A model generated the notes under the pieces. That model was given only the letters and a program-made list of their open reading frames with translations, had not been told where the DNA came from and did no database searches. A stretch of DNA of 64,000 nt. Source: Anagrus nilaparvatae (taxonomy: Eukaryota; Arthropoda; Insecta; Hymenoptera; Mymaridae). Position 1 is the first letter of the stretch. Every line of letters begins with the position of its first letter. Positions 1 through 10,456 of the stretch are shown here, piece after piece. Location: assembly GCA_022575985.1 (NCBI GenBank), contig JAKSXM010000007.1:73655001-73719000 (forward strand), in the 5' to 3' direction. The position numbers and the translations under genes were made by a program.

Positions 1-1830
1 TAATTCCCCTTTACAATACTTTACTGCTATTGACCTAAATATTCACTTCTCTAAAATTAATAAATCCTCACCATTTTGTTTAATACTACCACAATTTTCT
101 CATGATACCATAGTTACTACTTCCTTCTCAATTAATCCTGTAACTTCTGATCAGACATCTAAGACGTTAACCAAAATAATGCCCAAATGCAAAGGCCGTA
201 GTCCGGATGGTTTTAATCTAATGCACTATAAAGAGTCTTTACATGTCTTATCAGATTTTATAACCTACCTATTTAATACTTCCATTAATACAGCAAAGTT
301 TCCAAATTACTGGAGGAGAATATTTATTATAGCTCTCAGCAAAATTCCTCAACCACTATCTACCTCAGACACACGTCCTGTAGCTAACATGTCTCATCTA
401 GCAAAGGCCCTGGAATGATTAAAAGTTGATCAGGTTGTAGACTACTTAGAAACTAATAATTTAATAAACTCTCATCAGTCTGGTTATAGGAAAAATTTTA
501 GTACGCAGACGGTTTTGTTAAACCTTACTGATACTATACGTCGTGGAATAGACTTAGGATTAGTCAGAATCTTATTGCTATTTGATTTTTCCAAGGCCTT
601 TGATACTATAGACCATACTATCTTACTGAGAAGGTTATACGATCTAGGTTTTACGCTTCATACCTTATCATGGTTTCATGACTATTTGCTTTATCGTCAA
701 CAAGCAGTCATAGATTCTGATGGTAATCCCACAGAATTTATTACAACTAGCTCTGGAGTTCCTCAGGGATCAGTTATCGGTCCCATTTTATTTTTAATTT
801 ATATGAACTCTATTTTGGACGAAATTAAATTCTGTTACTTTGAGCTGTTTGTTGACGATCTGCAAATATATATACAATGTAAGACTTCTTCTCTTAATAT
901 AGCTATTGCTAAAGTACAGCAAGATGCCAATGCAGTAGTAGATTGGGCAACAAATAATCACTTAAAATTGAATCCAGATAAAATCAAATGTATAATTTTT
1001 GGTACTACATTTCAATTAAGTAAAATCAATGATCTTGAACTAACATTTATTACAGTCTCAAACACGAACATTCCATATTCTACGTCAGTGACCAATCTGG
1101 GTGTAATTTTAACCCCAACGTTAAATTGGTCTGCACAAGTTCTGAAATTGTCAAAATCAGTGCACTACACACTGCATCGTCTACGTTTAAAGTCAAGACT
1201 ATTATCTTATGAGCTACGAAAATTACTAGTAAATCCTCTAATAATTCCATACTTTGATTATTGTTGTCTGGTCTATGATGTCTTGGATGTGACTCTTATG
1301 GATAAAATAGAAAGAATATTAAATTTAGCCATAAGATTCATATTTGGTATTGGTAGATATGAAAAAGTATCCATTACACCTTTAAGAAACGAATTGAATT
1401 GGCTTACTGCCAAGTCAAGAAGACAGAACTTCAAATTGGTACTTGTGCATAGCTTGACAACTTCCCAAAGACCGCCTTATCTTTCATCAGTTTTTAAACC
1501 CCCTGATGAAGAAATTAGGCGTTCTCAACGTAACCTACCAGATACCTCATTGTCAGAATTCCTCCCACTAACATTTGCTCTTCCAAGCTTCTATCGAACT
1601 GAAACCTATAAGCAATCATTTTTCTATTCAGCCATTACAGAGTGGAACAATCTACCATTTACTCTAAAAGCTTGATACTTTTAAGGTTCACTTAATGTCA
1701 CACTTATTGAGTATTCAAAAAACCCCTATATTGTGCTAAAAATATCTGTCCTTCAACAGTAAATTCTTTATTTTTATTTTTTACTTTTTATAATTTTTTT
1801 TATCTTTGTTCATTTTTAAATTTATATATG
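1..1830 (+). mobile_element. Non-LTR retrotransposon remnant, 5' end outside window
   Basis: This is a LINE-type retrotransposon copy. The left part, including any endonuclease region, lies outside the window or is lost. The reverse transcriptase reading frame is open from base 2, and an AT-rich 3' trailer of T- and A-rich stretches follows it to about 1830, where an unrelated dispersed repeat begins. No target-site duplication can be defined because the 5' end is missing. The RT is of the Jockey/R1-like broad group, judged from FDFSKAFD, GVPQGS and LNPDK motifs; the clade is not certain. Confidence 0.8.
2..1675 (+). pseudogene. Reverse transcriptase of non-LTR element, broken
   Basis: The frame is open from base 2 apart from one in-frame TGA at 416-418, which sits where relatives carry a charged residue after a K/ALE motif, so a CGA-to-TGA change is likely. 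Downstream are the RT landmarks: the FDFSKAFD block (motif A, about bases 583-606), GVPQGSVIGP (motif B, about 757-786) and the catalytic box, which reads FVDD instead of FADD or YADD (about 850). LNPDK and LGVIL motifs follow. The frame ends at 1673-1675, but the next frame continues with a typical C-terminal segment to about 1737, so a one-base frameshift truncates the end. The copy is not functional. It is mobile-element coding sequence, not a host gene. Confidence 0.85.
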
Positions 1831-2065
1831 GGTAAATTTAAATGAAGTGAGTGCGATTTGTATGGTCGGGTCTTCAAAACTGCCCCAAAGTGTTTTTTTT
1901 CTGAAAGTACTATCAAAAATAAGTAACCAGCCCAATTTTTAGCCTCCCAGAGCGAAATCTCGATTTTTGGCAGCTATTTTAGTGTTTTTGACTGTCGTAA
2001 AAAAAGTAAGAAAAATGAGTCATAATTATTTTTATTATTGCTGTAAAAAACTCACATTAGCATGA
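1827..2065. repeat. Dispersed repeat, second copy at 55627-55862
   Basis: A block of about 235 bp beginning near ATGG.TA.ATTTAAATGAAG recurs in the same orientation at 55627-55862. It has the same internal landmarks, such as GTCGGGTCTT, CTGCCCCAAAGTG and CCTCCCAGAGC, and only scattered differences. It abuts the 3' end of the non-LTR element here, but the other copy lies inside a small inverted-repeat transposon, so it is an independent repeat unit. No reading frame is shared. Confidence 0.8.
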
Positions 2066-2510
2066 AAAATTTTTTCTGTAAAGGTCCGGATAGGAAATTT
2101 CCCTGGCTAACCGATTCCGGGGTCAAAAATTTTTTTTGAGTAGCACATGCACGAGGAATTGCTAAGATAGGTAGTTTTTTTTTCAAAAGTCGATTTCTCA
2201 AATGCCTATTAGTGAAAAATCTTCTAACCAGGCTTAAAATTTTCGTTAAACCTTATATTTTTTGGAAAAAAAAACATTTCGATGGGACACTGCTTTTTGG
2301 GAGCTCTAGATAAAAAAATAGCAGCTTTCAAAACCTCATTTTTTACAAATTTCAAATTTCCCGCCAAGTCACGTGACCAATCAAAAATCTGACCAAAAAT
2401 TTGGATTTCGCGGGAAATTTTACATAAGGATATGTTAATTTAATACTCTGGTGCAAGAACTTCGTATGAATATTACGTTAAATTTTGTGGATTTGAGGAT
2501 TTTCAGAAGT
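2066..2510. other. Noncoding, unassigned repeat-like sequence
   Basis: This stretch lies between the dispersed repeat and the truncated end of the BEL/Pao element. It contains short homopolymer runs and a few GC-richer words such as CCGATTCCGGGG and GTCACGTGACC. No gene or recognisable element is seen. Confidence 0.4.
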
Positions 2511-2912
2511 CTATTTTGCTCTCGATAATAAAGTCGGTAAATACTCTTTTCTCCAACGCTGCCAAAAGCCATCCGCAAATTTTTGTGCTATAGACCACTG
2601 CTTACGGGGATTACCCTCTATCATTTCGTATCGGCGAGGTACTGAACCCCTAGAAGACGCACCGAATAATAAATGATTTGGCGTTATGGCTTCTGGATCA
2701 TCTGGCTCAGACGATACAAAGCTAAGAGGACGAGAATTCACGGTATGCTCTGCTTCTGCAAAAACTGTACGCAGAACTTCTTCGCACGGTGCTTGAGAAT
2801 TTAGAATAGCATAAAGCGCGCGATTAACACTTTTAACTAGACTCCCACGCACCACCCATGTGAGGAGCCGACGGAGGAATAAAAAGCCATTTTGACCCAA
2901 CTTTGCACCCAA
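2511..2912 (-). pseudogene. BEL/Pao integrase C-terminal part
   Basis: The fragment has the typical C-terminal integrase features of BEL/Pao: NSRPLSFVSSEPDDPEAITP, then NHLLFG and WSIAQKFADGFWQRWRKEYL. The region that should carry the catalytic glutamate (an APHMGG-W-E type block) is readable only in another frame just upstream, so a frameshift near 2850 breaks the core. The frame ends right after LLSRAK, where intact elements continue. Nothing suggests host use. Confidence 0.8.
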
Positions 2913-3032
2913 ATTCTTTTAATTTTGTTTGATCTAAGGCAGCTACAGCTTGTTTTAGTTCTTCGCAACCACACGGAGGTTTGTGCCATTATCTGAATAA
3001 AAAACTGATGGCTGACCTCTGCGTGCGGTCAT

Positions 3033-3922
3033 TCACTGAATTGCCATTATAGTAGAATCTGCTGACAACGAGTCCGCGATTTCGAGATGTACCGCTCTCA
3101 TAGTCAAGCATGTAAACAGTACGCCCCAACGTTTTTCCCTTCGCCTACCGAAAGCTACCATGAAATGCCCAAAATAATCAATGCCGAAGTGCGAAAAAGG
3201 ATTAGTTCCGTGCGCTAGCCTTACCGCTGGGAGGTCAGCCATCTGAGGTATTGCTGGCTTTGCACGACGTAGTTGACAAGTCGCGCAGTGCTTGGATATA
3301 CTTTTTAAAGCTACGCATAATCTAACAATACAATATCTTTGCTGAATTTCGTTAACAACTGTTTCTGTAAATGCGTGATTATATAAAGCATGAAAATGTG
3401 CAATCAAAAGCCGTACAACAGGATCGCTTCCATTTAAAATTACGGGTTCATTACAAAAATCTACAGCATCTTTTATTTTTGAAACTCTACCTTGAACACG
3501 TAACATACCATCTTTGCATAAAAAGGGGTAAAAATTAAAATATGACTATCACGAGGCAAAGGTTTACCCGCTTTTAAGGCCGCTATTTCCCGAGCATAAC
3601 TTTTTGATTGTACTTCTACCAACAAGCGATTCTCAGCGTCCCTCAAATCTTCCAGTTCAGTAGTAAAACGATTCGAACCCCGAAATACTTCCATAGCTAT
3701 TAAAACACGAGCTGTAGCACCGATTAACCTAGACCACTTTGAAAACCTTGACGGGTCTGGCAAACAAGGATCCGGCACATAAATAGATAAAACAACCGCT
3801 TTAGCTTCGATTTTTGCTTTAAGCTTACATTCTTCCTTAGATATAACAGGCTGTTTTGGCCAAAAACGTTCATTTTTACATAAAAAATCAGGACCCCTTT
3901 GCCAAAGCCCATGTGGCCCCAA
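3033..3922 (-). pseudogene. BEL/Pao linker, zinc-binding and integrase core start
   Basis: Two overlapping minus frames cover one protein region joined by a frameshift near 3475-3506. The first part (3473-3922) is the poorly conserved linker after RNase H. The second (3033-3506) has an H2C2 zinc-binding module (HFHALYNH ... HCATCQ) and the start of the integrase core with GIDYFGHF, which includes the first catalytic Asp, then LTMRAVHLEI, a hallmark of BEL/Pao integrases. The frame closes at 3033 before the last catalytic residue. Confidence 0.8.
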
Positions 3923-4001
3923 ATCTAGCCTTTTAACTTTAGGTGCTATATCAGCTGGATTTTCTTCGGAAGAAATGACCCTGCATCAGTTAATTCATCA
4001 A

Positions 4002-4313
4002 TCATACCCAATCTATTTTGAACAAACATATTATAAGTACGAGGGTCTGAACGAATCCAAAATCTGACCAGTATACCTGCTTATAAAAATGAATTTGTGA
4101 TTCCTTAACAACACAATTAGCAAGCTTAGCACCGATAAATGCGGCTTGTAATTCTAACCTTGGTATCGAAAGGGGCTTTAAAGGTGCGACATAACTTTTA
4201 CTAGCAACAATTCTTGTATTTATTGCCCCATTTTTATAAATTGCTCGAGAGTAAACAACTGCCGCGTAAGCTTTTTCACTAGCATCACAAAACGTGTGTA
4301 ACTCGACAATCAC
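4002..4313 (-). pseudogene. BEL/Pao RNase H fragment
   Basis: The segment contains ELHTFCDASEKAYAAVVY, the conserved RNase H opening with its Asp, then SIPRLELQAA and YWSD. After YWSD the frame shifts: the expected WIRS-D-PR continuation is present in another frame but the intervening residues are missing. It is in the same frame as the RT upstream, separated by one TGA near 4341, again consistent with a CGA-to-TGA change. Confidence 0.8.
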
Positions 4314-4340
4314 CGGACTAAAATCATTTTGAAAGAGGCA

Positions 4341-5363
4341 TCACGGAATTTTACAATTTCGCGTTTCAGGTAAATCTAAAAGCCAGGCTTGCCATTCTCT
4401 TGCATCGGACTCATCCAAAGGCTCGTCCCATCCAGTTCCTCGTCTCCACACATTTTGCAATAAGATCTTAGCTCGTATAGTAAAAGGGTTCAAAAATCCA
4501 AGCGGATCATACAGAGAAATCACCGCACGTAGGACCTCGCGTTTAGTAGGAGCTCCGTCACGTGATTTATCTCCTACACGGGCTACCTTTTCCATGCGAA
4601 GGGCAAAATTTAAATCATCGGTATTCGTGTCCCACTGCATCCTTAAAGCTTTGTCTACGCCATCTGTTTGCAAATTTATCGCGCTTGAATTTTTACCAAT
4701 TTCTTGTGCATTGCTTACCCATTCATGCATTATAAAACCCGCTTGAGAGTTAATATAATTGACTTCTTTTATTCGTTTAATAGCTTCTTCAACCGAACCC
4801 ACTGACTCCAAATAGTCATCTATGTAGGTATAATTTATAATAGCGTCCGCGGACTCGGGATATTTATCTTTAAACATTTCAGCATTTTTATTTTTTACAT
4901 ACATAGCACTACATGGTGAGCTTTTAGAGCCAAAAATAAGAGAAGTCATTTTATATATCTCAGGCGGTGAAGAGCGATCCTTTCCGCGCCATAGAAGCCT
5001 TTGATAATTTTGATCCGATTCGATAGCTTTTACTCTTAAAAACATGTCACGGATATTTCCTTTAATCCCTATACGCCCTTTTCTAAAAGACAGCAAAATT
5101 CCAAACAAGGACCTCAATAAATCGGGACCCGATAAAAGGCAATCATTAAAACTGACTCCCAAATATTTAAAAGCAGCATCTAATACGAGACGAACTTTAT
5201 CAGGCTTTTTTACATTTTGAACGCCGAAATGAGAAAGATAATATGCATCTCGAGAAATTTCTGCTCTACTAACTTTAACTGCATAACCCTCTGAAATAAA
5301 TTGAGCCATTTCTTTATAATATAATAGCGCGAAATAAGGCTCCCGATCTAATTTTCTTTCCAA
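4341..5363 (-). pseudogene. BEL/Pao reverse transcriptase
   Basis: About 340 codons cover most of the Pao-type RT: KVRLVLDAAF, the motif A region GNIRDMFLRVKA, LLWRGKD, FGSKSSPCSAMYV, and the catalytic box YIDDYLESV. Two oddities are visible. Motif A has Asn where the catalytic Asp of the usual DI-x-x-MF is expected, and the box is YIDD rather than YVDD. The D-to-N change alone should abolish polymerase activity. The N-terminal part is missing and no gag frame precedes it. Confidence 0.85.
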
Positions 5364-6398
5364 AGATATGAATAATGTAATATGTACTCTTACTTAAAAT
5401 TGTATCACATGAGCATTGACAATGCCTGCGCTATAATTTCTTCTTTAATAAATAAATAAATAAATAAAATTGCAAAAAAATTTATTTTAAACTTTTAAGG
5501 TTAATGCGAAGGATGGGAGTTATTTTCACCTCATTCTGATTGCAGAAATTTTTATTAATCCGTAAATTTCCTTAGGTCTTCCTGAAAATAATCTACTAAG
5601 TTTCACCTAAAAAAATTCATTTTCGTAGGACTTTTGAGTAGTTTCGCAAGGGAAACCCGACTAATCTAGTCAAATTTATAAAAAAATATGCGAAAAAATT
5701 GTGGGATTAGCAGATTTAGTAGTGCTCCTACCTCCCTGTAATCTTTCAAAATTATTTTTCAGTAAATAATATAGAATATAAAACAATTGGAATTCATATA
5801 CTAGTTGGCATTTTTGTCTTAAAAATGTAAAAAATTTATTTTTTTTCAGATTTCCGATTTCGCTATAGTTCTGTAACTTACTCAAAAACGAGAAAAAAAA
5901 TTATATTTAAAAATTGGCGGATAAAAAAATTTTTAAATTTTAAAGAATGCACCAATTGAAAATGAAAATTTAACTGGATACATAGAAGGTAGCGTCAAAT
6001 TAATTACATGCAACTTAAGTTTCGAAAAACAATTTTAAAATCCAAAAAAAAAAATTTTTTTAATTTTAAATTTGCTCTAAAAAATATGTTTGCAGCGGCA
6101 GCGAAAGTTGTTAGAATATAATATATAAAACATACGTAATTGTAAACAATGTCAACGTCTAAAGAAAGATAGTAAATTATAAATCTTGAATATTGAATAA
6201 CACAATAATATTATTTTTGGCTACAAAATAAAAAATAATCAATTAAAGTATTTAAAATTCCACTGATAATTATAATGTATTTACATTGGAAAGAGACTTA
6301 AATTGATAAGAAGAATAACATTTTTCATAAAAATATTTGTTACGAATATAAGTTTGAACGTCAAGCGGTTATAAGTATAATATTTTCAAATAAACAAG
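5364..6398. other. AT-rich intergenic DNA with AATA microsatellite
   Basis: This is noncoding DNA between the BEL/Pao fragment and the first protease gene. It includes an (AATA)n tract near 5446-5467 and long A/T runs. A TATA-like ATATAAG lies at 6346-6352, about 50 bp before the protease start codon, and may be its promoter. Confidence 0.4.
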
Positions 6399-7282
6399 AT
6401 GTTTATTTTTTATTCAGCAGCAGTTTTACTACCCATTTTAATAATTATTGGTAATATTTTATTAGTTCCATACAGTCCTAGTTCCATACTTACTATTTTG
6501 TTCAATATTTGTTTTGTCTATGTGCATATAATCTACAAAAAAAGCTTACTGCAGATAATATTTAAAACATTGATACTTTTACAGCAACATCTTCAAATTG
6601 TATAAGCGGAGGAAAAGAAACAACAATTAAAAAGCATCCTCACCAAGTGCTTATAATACAGGATGGAGAATTTGTTTGCGGAGGTTCAATAATATCTGCA
6701 AACTATGTCCTAACTGCTGCTCACTGTGTTAGCGACGAAGGAAACTATGAAATAAAAAGTGATACAACTAACCGAACTCACGTTGGGAAAATTCATCAAG
6801 TAAGCCTAATAATTATGCATAAATATTTTGATCCGCAAGAGTATGACAACGATATTGCACTTGTAAAAGTTAAAACGCATTTTCAATTTGATAAGACTCA
6901 ACGACCAATTGAATTATTTGACTACGCAGAAGAGTTTAACCCCGACACTATAGCAGCAATTACCGGATGGGGTCGAACAAGCAGTGAAACATCGTATAAG
7001 TCAGAAATCCTACGAGAAGTATCGCTACCAATCGTTAGTAATTACCTATGCCAAGAAAAATACGAAGGTAGAATAAAACCTGGACAAATTTGTGCTGGCT
7101 CCTTTGGTTTGAATTTTTGTGCTGGAGATACTGGTGGTCCATTAACTATAGGAGGAAAACTTGCTGGCATTGCTTCCTGGGGTAGAGAACGTCGATATTG
7201 TCTGAAAAATGATTACCCAGGAGTGTATACCGAAGTCGCTTATTTCAGAAAATGGATTAATGGACATACTAAAATTCTATAA
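6399..7282 (+). CDS. S1-family serine protease homologue, secreted, two exons (copy 1)
   Basis: Exon 1 (6399-6450) encodes the first 17 residues of a signal peptide, MFIFYSAAVLLP followed by an Ile-rich core, and ends in phase 1 at G|GTAATA. Exon 2 (6585-7282) follows CTTTTACAG. The spliced frame gives 249 residues, the usual size for a single-domain trypsin-like enzyme. HPHQV, CGGSII, TAAHC (His57), DNDIALV (Asp102) and the WG and PGVYTEV blocks are present. The catalytic serine is replaced: the motif reads CAGDTGGP, with Thr at codon 7130-7132. The activation site reads C-ISGG rather than R-IVGG, so tryptic activation looks lost. Residue 189 is Asn rather than the Asp of trypsins. It is a paralogue of the gene at 53199. 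Weak Thr-dependent activity or a non-catalytic homologue role are both possible. Confidence 0.9.
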
Positions 7283-7335
7283 AAAGTTACAGTTCACAAT
7301 AATTTTTATTTGACATTTTTATTGTGAGAAAAATT

Positions 7336-7341
7336 AATAAA
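7336..7341 (+). terminator. Polyadenylation signal of protease copy 1
   Basis: An AATAAA lies 54 bp after the stop codon of the protease gene, a normal distance for an insect 3' UTR. Confidence 0.5.
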
Positions 7342-7400
7342 TTTAAATTTTACAAAAAATTTATTTAAGATTATTATTGATAAGTAGTTAATATTACAAG

Positions 7401-7562
7401 ATGATTACAATAAATCAAGAAGAAAGTTTTGTCTTAGACGTCCAGGTAAAAATGTAATCTAAATTTTTTTTTTATTAAATCTGATAAATAATTGAAAATA
7501 ATAATTTTTAGAGCCTCAAAGACCCTGATATTTATAACGATTTTCTGGATAACAAGGAGTAA
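7401..7562 (+). CDS. Possible two-exon micro-ORF, 31 residues
   Basis: A start codon at 7401 opens 15 codons (7401-7445, MITINQEESFVLDVQ), followed by a donor GTAAAA and a 66-bp intron with a T-rich tract ending TTTTTAG. A second exon (7512-7562) continues in phase 0 with 16 codons, SLKDPDIYNDFLDNKE, and a stop. The join is clean and the composition is less repetitive than the surroundings. The product is very short, acidic, has no signal peptide and is not recognised. It could also be two internal or terminal exons of a larger transcript, or chance. Confidence 0.25.
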
Positions 7563-10452
7563 TTTTAGTATCATTACATACTGTTTTTAAAAAAATTGAA
7601 ATTCTTATGTAGCGTGTATTAATAAAATTGTAGTTTTTACCAGAAACGACAAATCAAATAAAATGATTATAGTTTTTTTAAAAATATGACGACTTTATTA
7701 GAGTATAAAAAAAAATGATTTAATCGAATTATAGCACCTGTAAAATAAAGTCGTCGAAAAATCAGCATGATAAAAGTATGGGAAAGGAAGTAAAAAGGAT
7801 ATCTCGTAGGTAAGAAAAGACATTTATTCATACATAATAAAGCATGCATTTAAAAAAAAGGACATTGATCTCATTTTTTTGCATTTATTATATTTTTAAG
7901 ATACACTGCGGGTGTTTTTATATTTTTCCTGAATATAAAAATTTTTCATTCAAAAAAAGGCAAATATAAAAATATTTGAAGGGCGGACTCTCAAAATAGA
8001 GAATAGAAAAATAAATATAAAAAGAACCTCTAGACAAATTACTTAAAGTAAAAAAAAAAAAGTTAACCAAGGTTGCATCAGTAGTCAAAAAAAAACATAC
8101 AAATCAATCGAGCGCATTTATAGAAAATTTTTTATTCAATTTAGGATACATTCAGTGTGTGATTTTTATTTCTCTGCGTGATACCATTATGATGGTTTAA
8201 ATTATTGCGATTATCGAATTCATGTAAGAAAGCAACACACGCGTAGAATAAAAAAAAAATTTTTTTTCTATACCTGCATTTATTTTATTTGGTCAAGTCT
8301 TTATTTCCTGTTGAGAATCTTAGAATTAAGTATTTATCTTCTTTAATATAAAAAATAAAAATCCCTTGAGGCGCGTACGTCAATTTTTCATATTACTTGA
8401 TGATGACTCTATGTGTATACTAAAGATGCTTTACAAAATTTTGTATAAAAATAAAATTTTTTTTTTTCACTCCATATATTTTATTTATATTGAAAATCAA
8501 TATGTGTATGATTAGGTTATTCTCACGATCGGTTGGACATATTAAGATGAAAAAAGAAATTTTTTTCTATTGATTTTTCTTTTCAATAAATCCATCATAA
8601 TACTTAATGTAAACTCGACTTTTTTTTGAAAATATTTTGGATGATAAATATATTTGACTAATATTGTACTTTTTTGAATCAGAGGTTTGATACTTTTTTG
8701 TATACCAATTTAATGGATTTAAAAGATTTTGGTCAGATTTGTAAATAATTTAATATAAACGTCTGCAGTTTAAAAATACAAAATTTATTGATCATTTTAA
8801 GTTTGAAATGAATAAAATTATTTTGATTGAAATAAATATACAGAAAATTTTCATTTACGTATTTAAATTCGTTATTTTTGATTGTACGTTTTTATAAATT
8901 TGTATTTTACATTAATGTATTATTTATCGAGTGTCTGGATAATTTCTATTTTCAATAAATTGAAATAAACTTTTGACTATAGATTTTTTTAATGAATTAT
9001 TTATAATAATTGAATAATTAAGAAAATAAAAAAAACTTGTATAATTTTTAAGGTAAAGTATCGATTACCTATACGATTTGACGCCAAAATTAATTTTCAA
9101 GTTTTATTTTCTTGACGTAGACTTATTTTCTATTTAGCATTTATTTTTTAATATTTTATTCTAGTGTCAAATAATTTTATTTTTAAATTTAATGAACAAT
9201 GGCACCAATATTGGCATTCGAAAATAAACAGAAAGGGTTTAATATTATTACAATAACCAATAAGCTCACAGATTGGCTTAAGGAATAAAAAATTTTAAAT
9301 CGAATATTTTATTCTTGACAAATTTAGAAAATAATTTTTAAGATGCAGCCTCATGAACACACCGAGTAAAAAAATAGAAGCTTGAATAATATGAATCCTA
9401 GTGCCAAATTATACCCACTTGTTAGATAAAAATTATACAATTATTAATGTATGCAATACTTTCTTTGAACATAATTTTTAAGTTTAAAACAAAAGCATTG
9501 TACTAAAATATTTACTGTTTTTTAAGGCTTAAAATAAATATTTTAAAAAAGTACATTTTTCATTAAATAAAACAGTAAAAAACTTTTTTTTTAAAGCACC
9601 ATTTGTTGAAATTAATGATTCATTAGATGTAAAATCGTATAAATAACAGACACAAATATATTTTGAAAAATGATCCTTTTAATGATACACATATTATACA
9701 GTTTAGTTTTTTAAATATACATAAACATAAATGACTTACTTAAAAAAACGTTATTGTCTCTACAGGATACAAAATGAAATATATTATATTTAGGTACTCT
9801 CGAAAAAAAAAAAAAAAAAAATCTATCTATATCACTTCCATATGAAGATAAAAGAAAGAAAGAAAATAAAACCGGAATTATATACGAGACAAGAAACTCA
9901 TTATGTCTGCCAAATCTTGACCAAAAGTCATGCTTTTCATAAAATCAAGTACTATAAAGGGGAGTGTAAACTAAGCCTAAAACAGAAGTGTAATATATAA
10001 AAGGCGACTTAAAGTCGCGATAGACAATCCTCTCATGGTTTCCTTCCGATTTTCTAGATATTAATCGAAATGTAGTGGGTATGCGCGTCGATTTATTTAT
10101 TACCATTTTAGACATCTTTTTATGAGTGTAATTAATTATATAATTATAAAAATTTAGTATTTTTATTTAATGGTGAATTTCGTATATTATAAGAGACATC
10201 TCAAGTAGCAAGCTGTTGCGATAATTATTTTTTTTTTATTTTTAAAAATTTTATAATCTGCTTCCTTATAAGGGATGCAAGACAGCGTTTTTTGAGGCTG
10301 CAAATAAGAAAATGAAATTCAGTTATAGCTTTAAAATTTTAAATTTCACATTTGCACGCAAACCGTTAGAAACGCTCGTAAAAAATAACTTCCTTATATC
10401 AAATTTCCTGGAGACTCCAAAATCTCAATTAGGTGTTAATTTATTGAATTCA
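7563..10452. other. AT-rich intergenic DNA, nothing recognised
   Basis: About 2.9 kb of noncoding sequence with homopolymer and AT-dinucleotide runs, including a poly(A) tract near 9809. No coding frame, RNA gene or terminal-repeat element could be supported. Confidence 0.4.
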
Positions 10453-10456
10453 TTAA

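Larger units (their letters stand above)
2511..5363 (-). mobile_element. Degenerate BEL/Pao LTR retrotransposon, internal pol fragment
   Basis: Read on the minus strand, the order is reverse transcriptase, RNase H, linker, zinc-binding integrase N-terminus, integrase core and integrase C-terminus, which is the BEL/Pao pol order. No gag, protease or LTRs are seen. The sequence upstream of 5363 turns into AATA-type simple repeat and AT-rich DNA, and the other end stops abruptly near 2511 inside the integrase C-terminal region. Frameshifts and stops separate the domains, so it is a dead fragment, truncated at both ends. Confidence 0.85.

Noticed and set aside
6399..6605. Unspliced 68-codon frame at the start of protease copy 1
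   Set aside because: It is the signal-peptide exon read through the intron; splicing at 6450/6585 gives the protease with the same structure as its paralogue.
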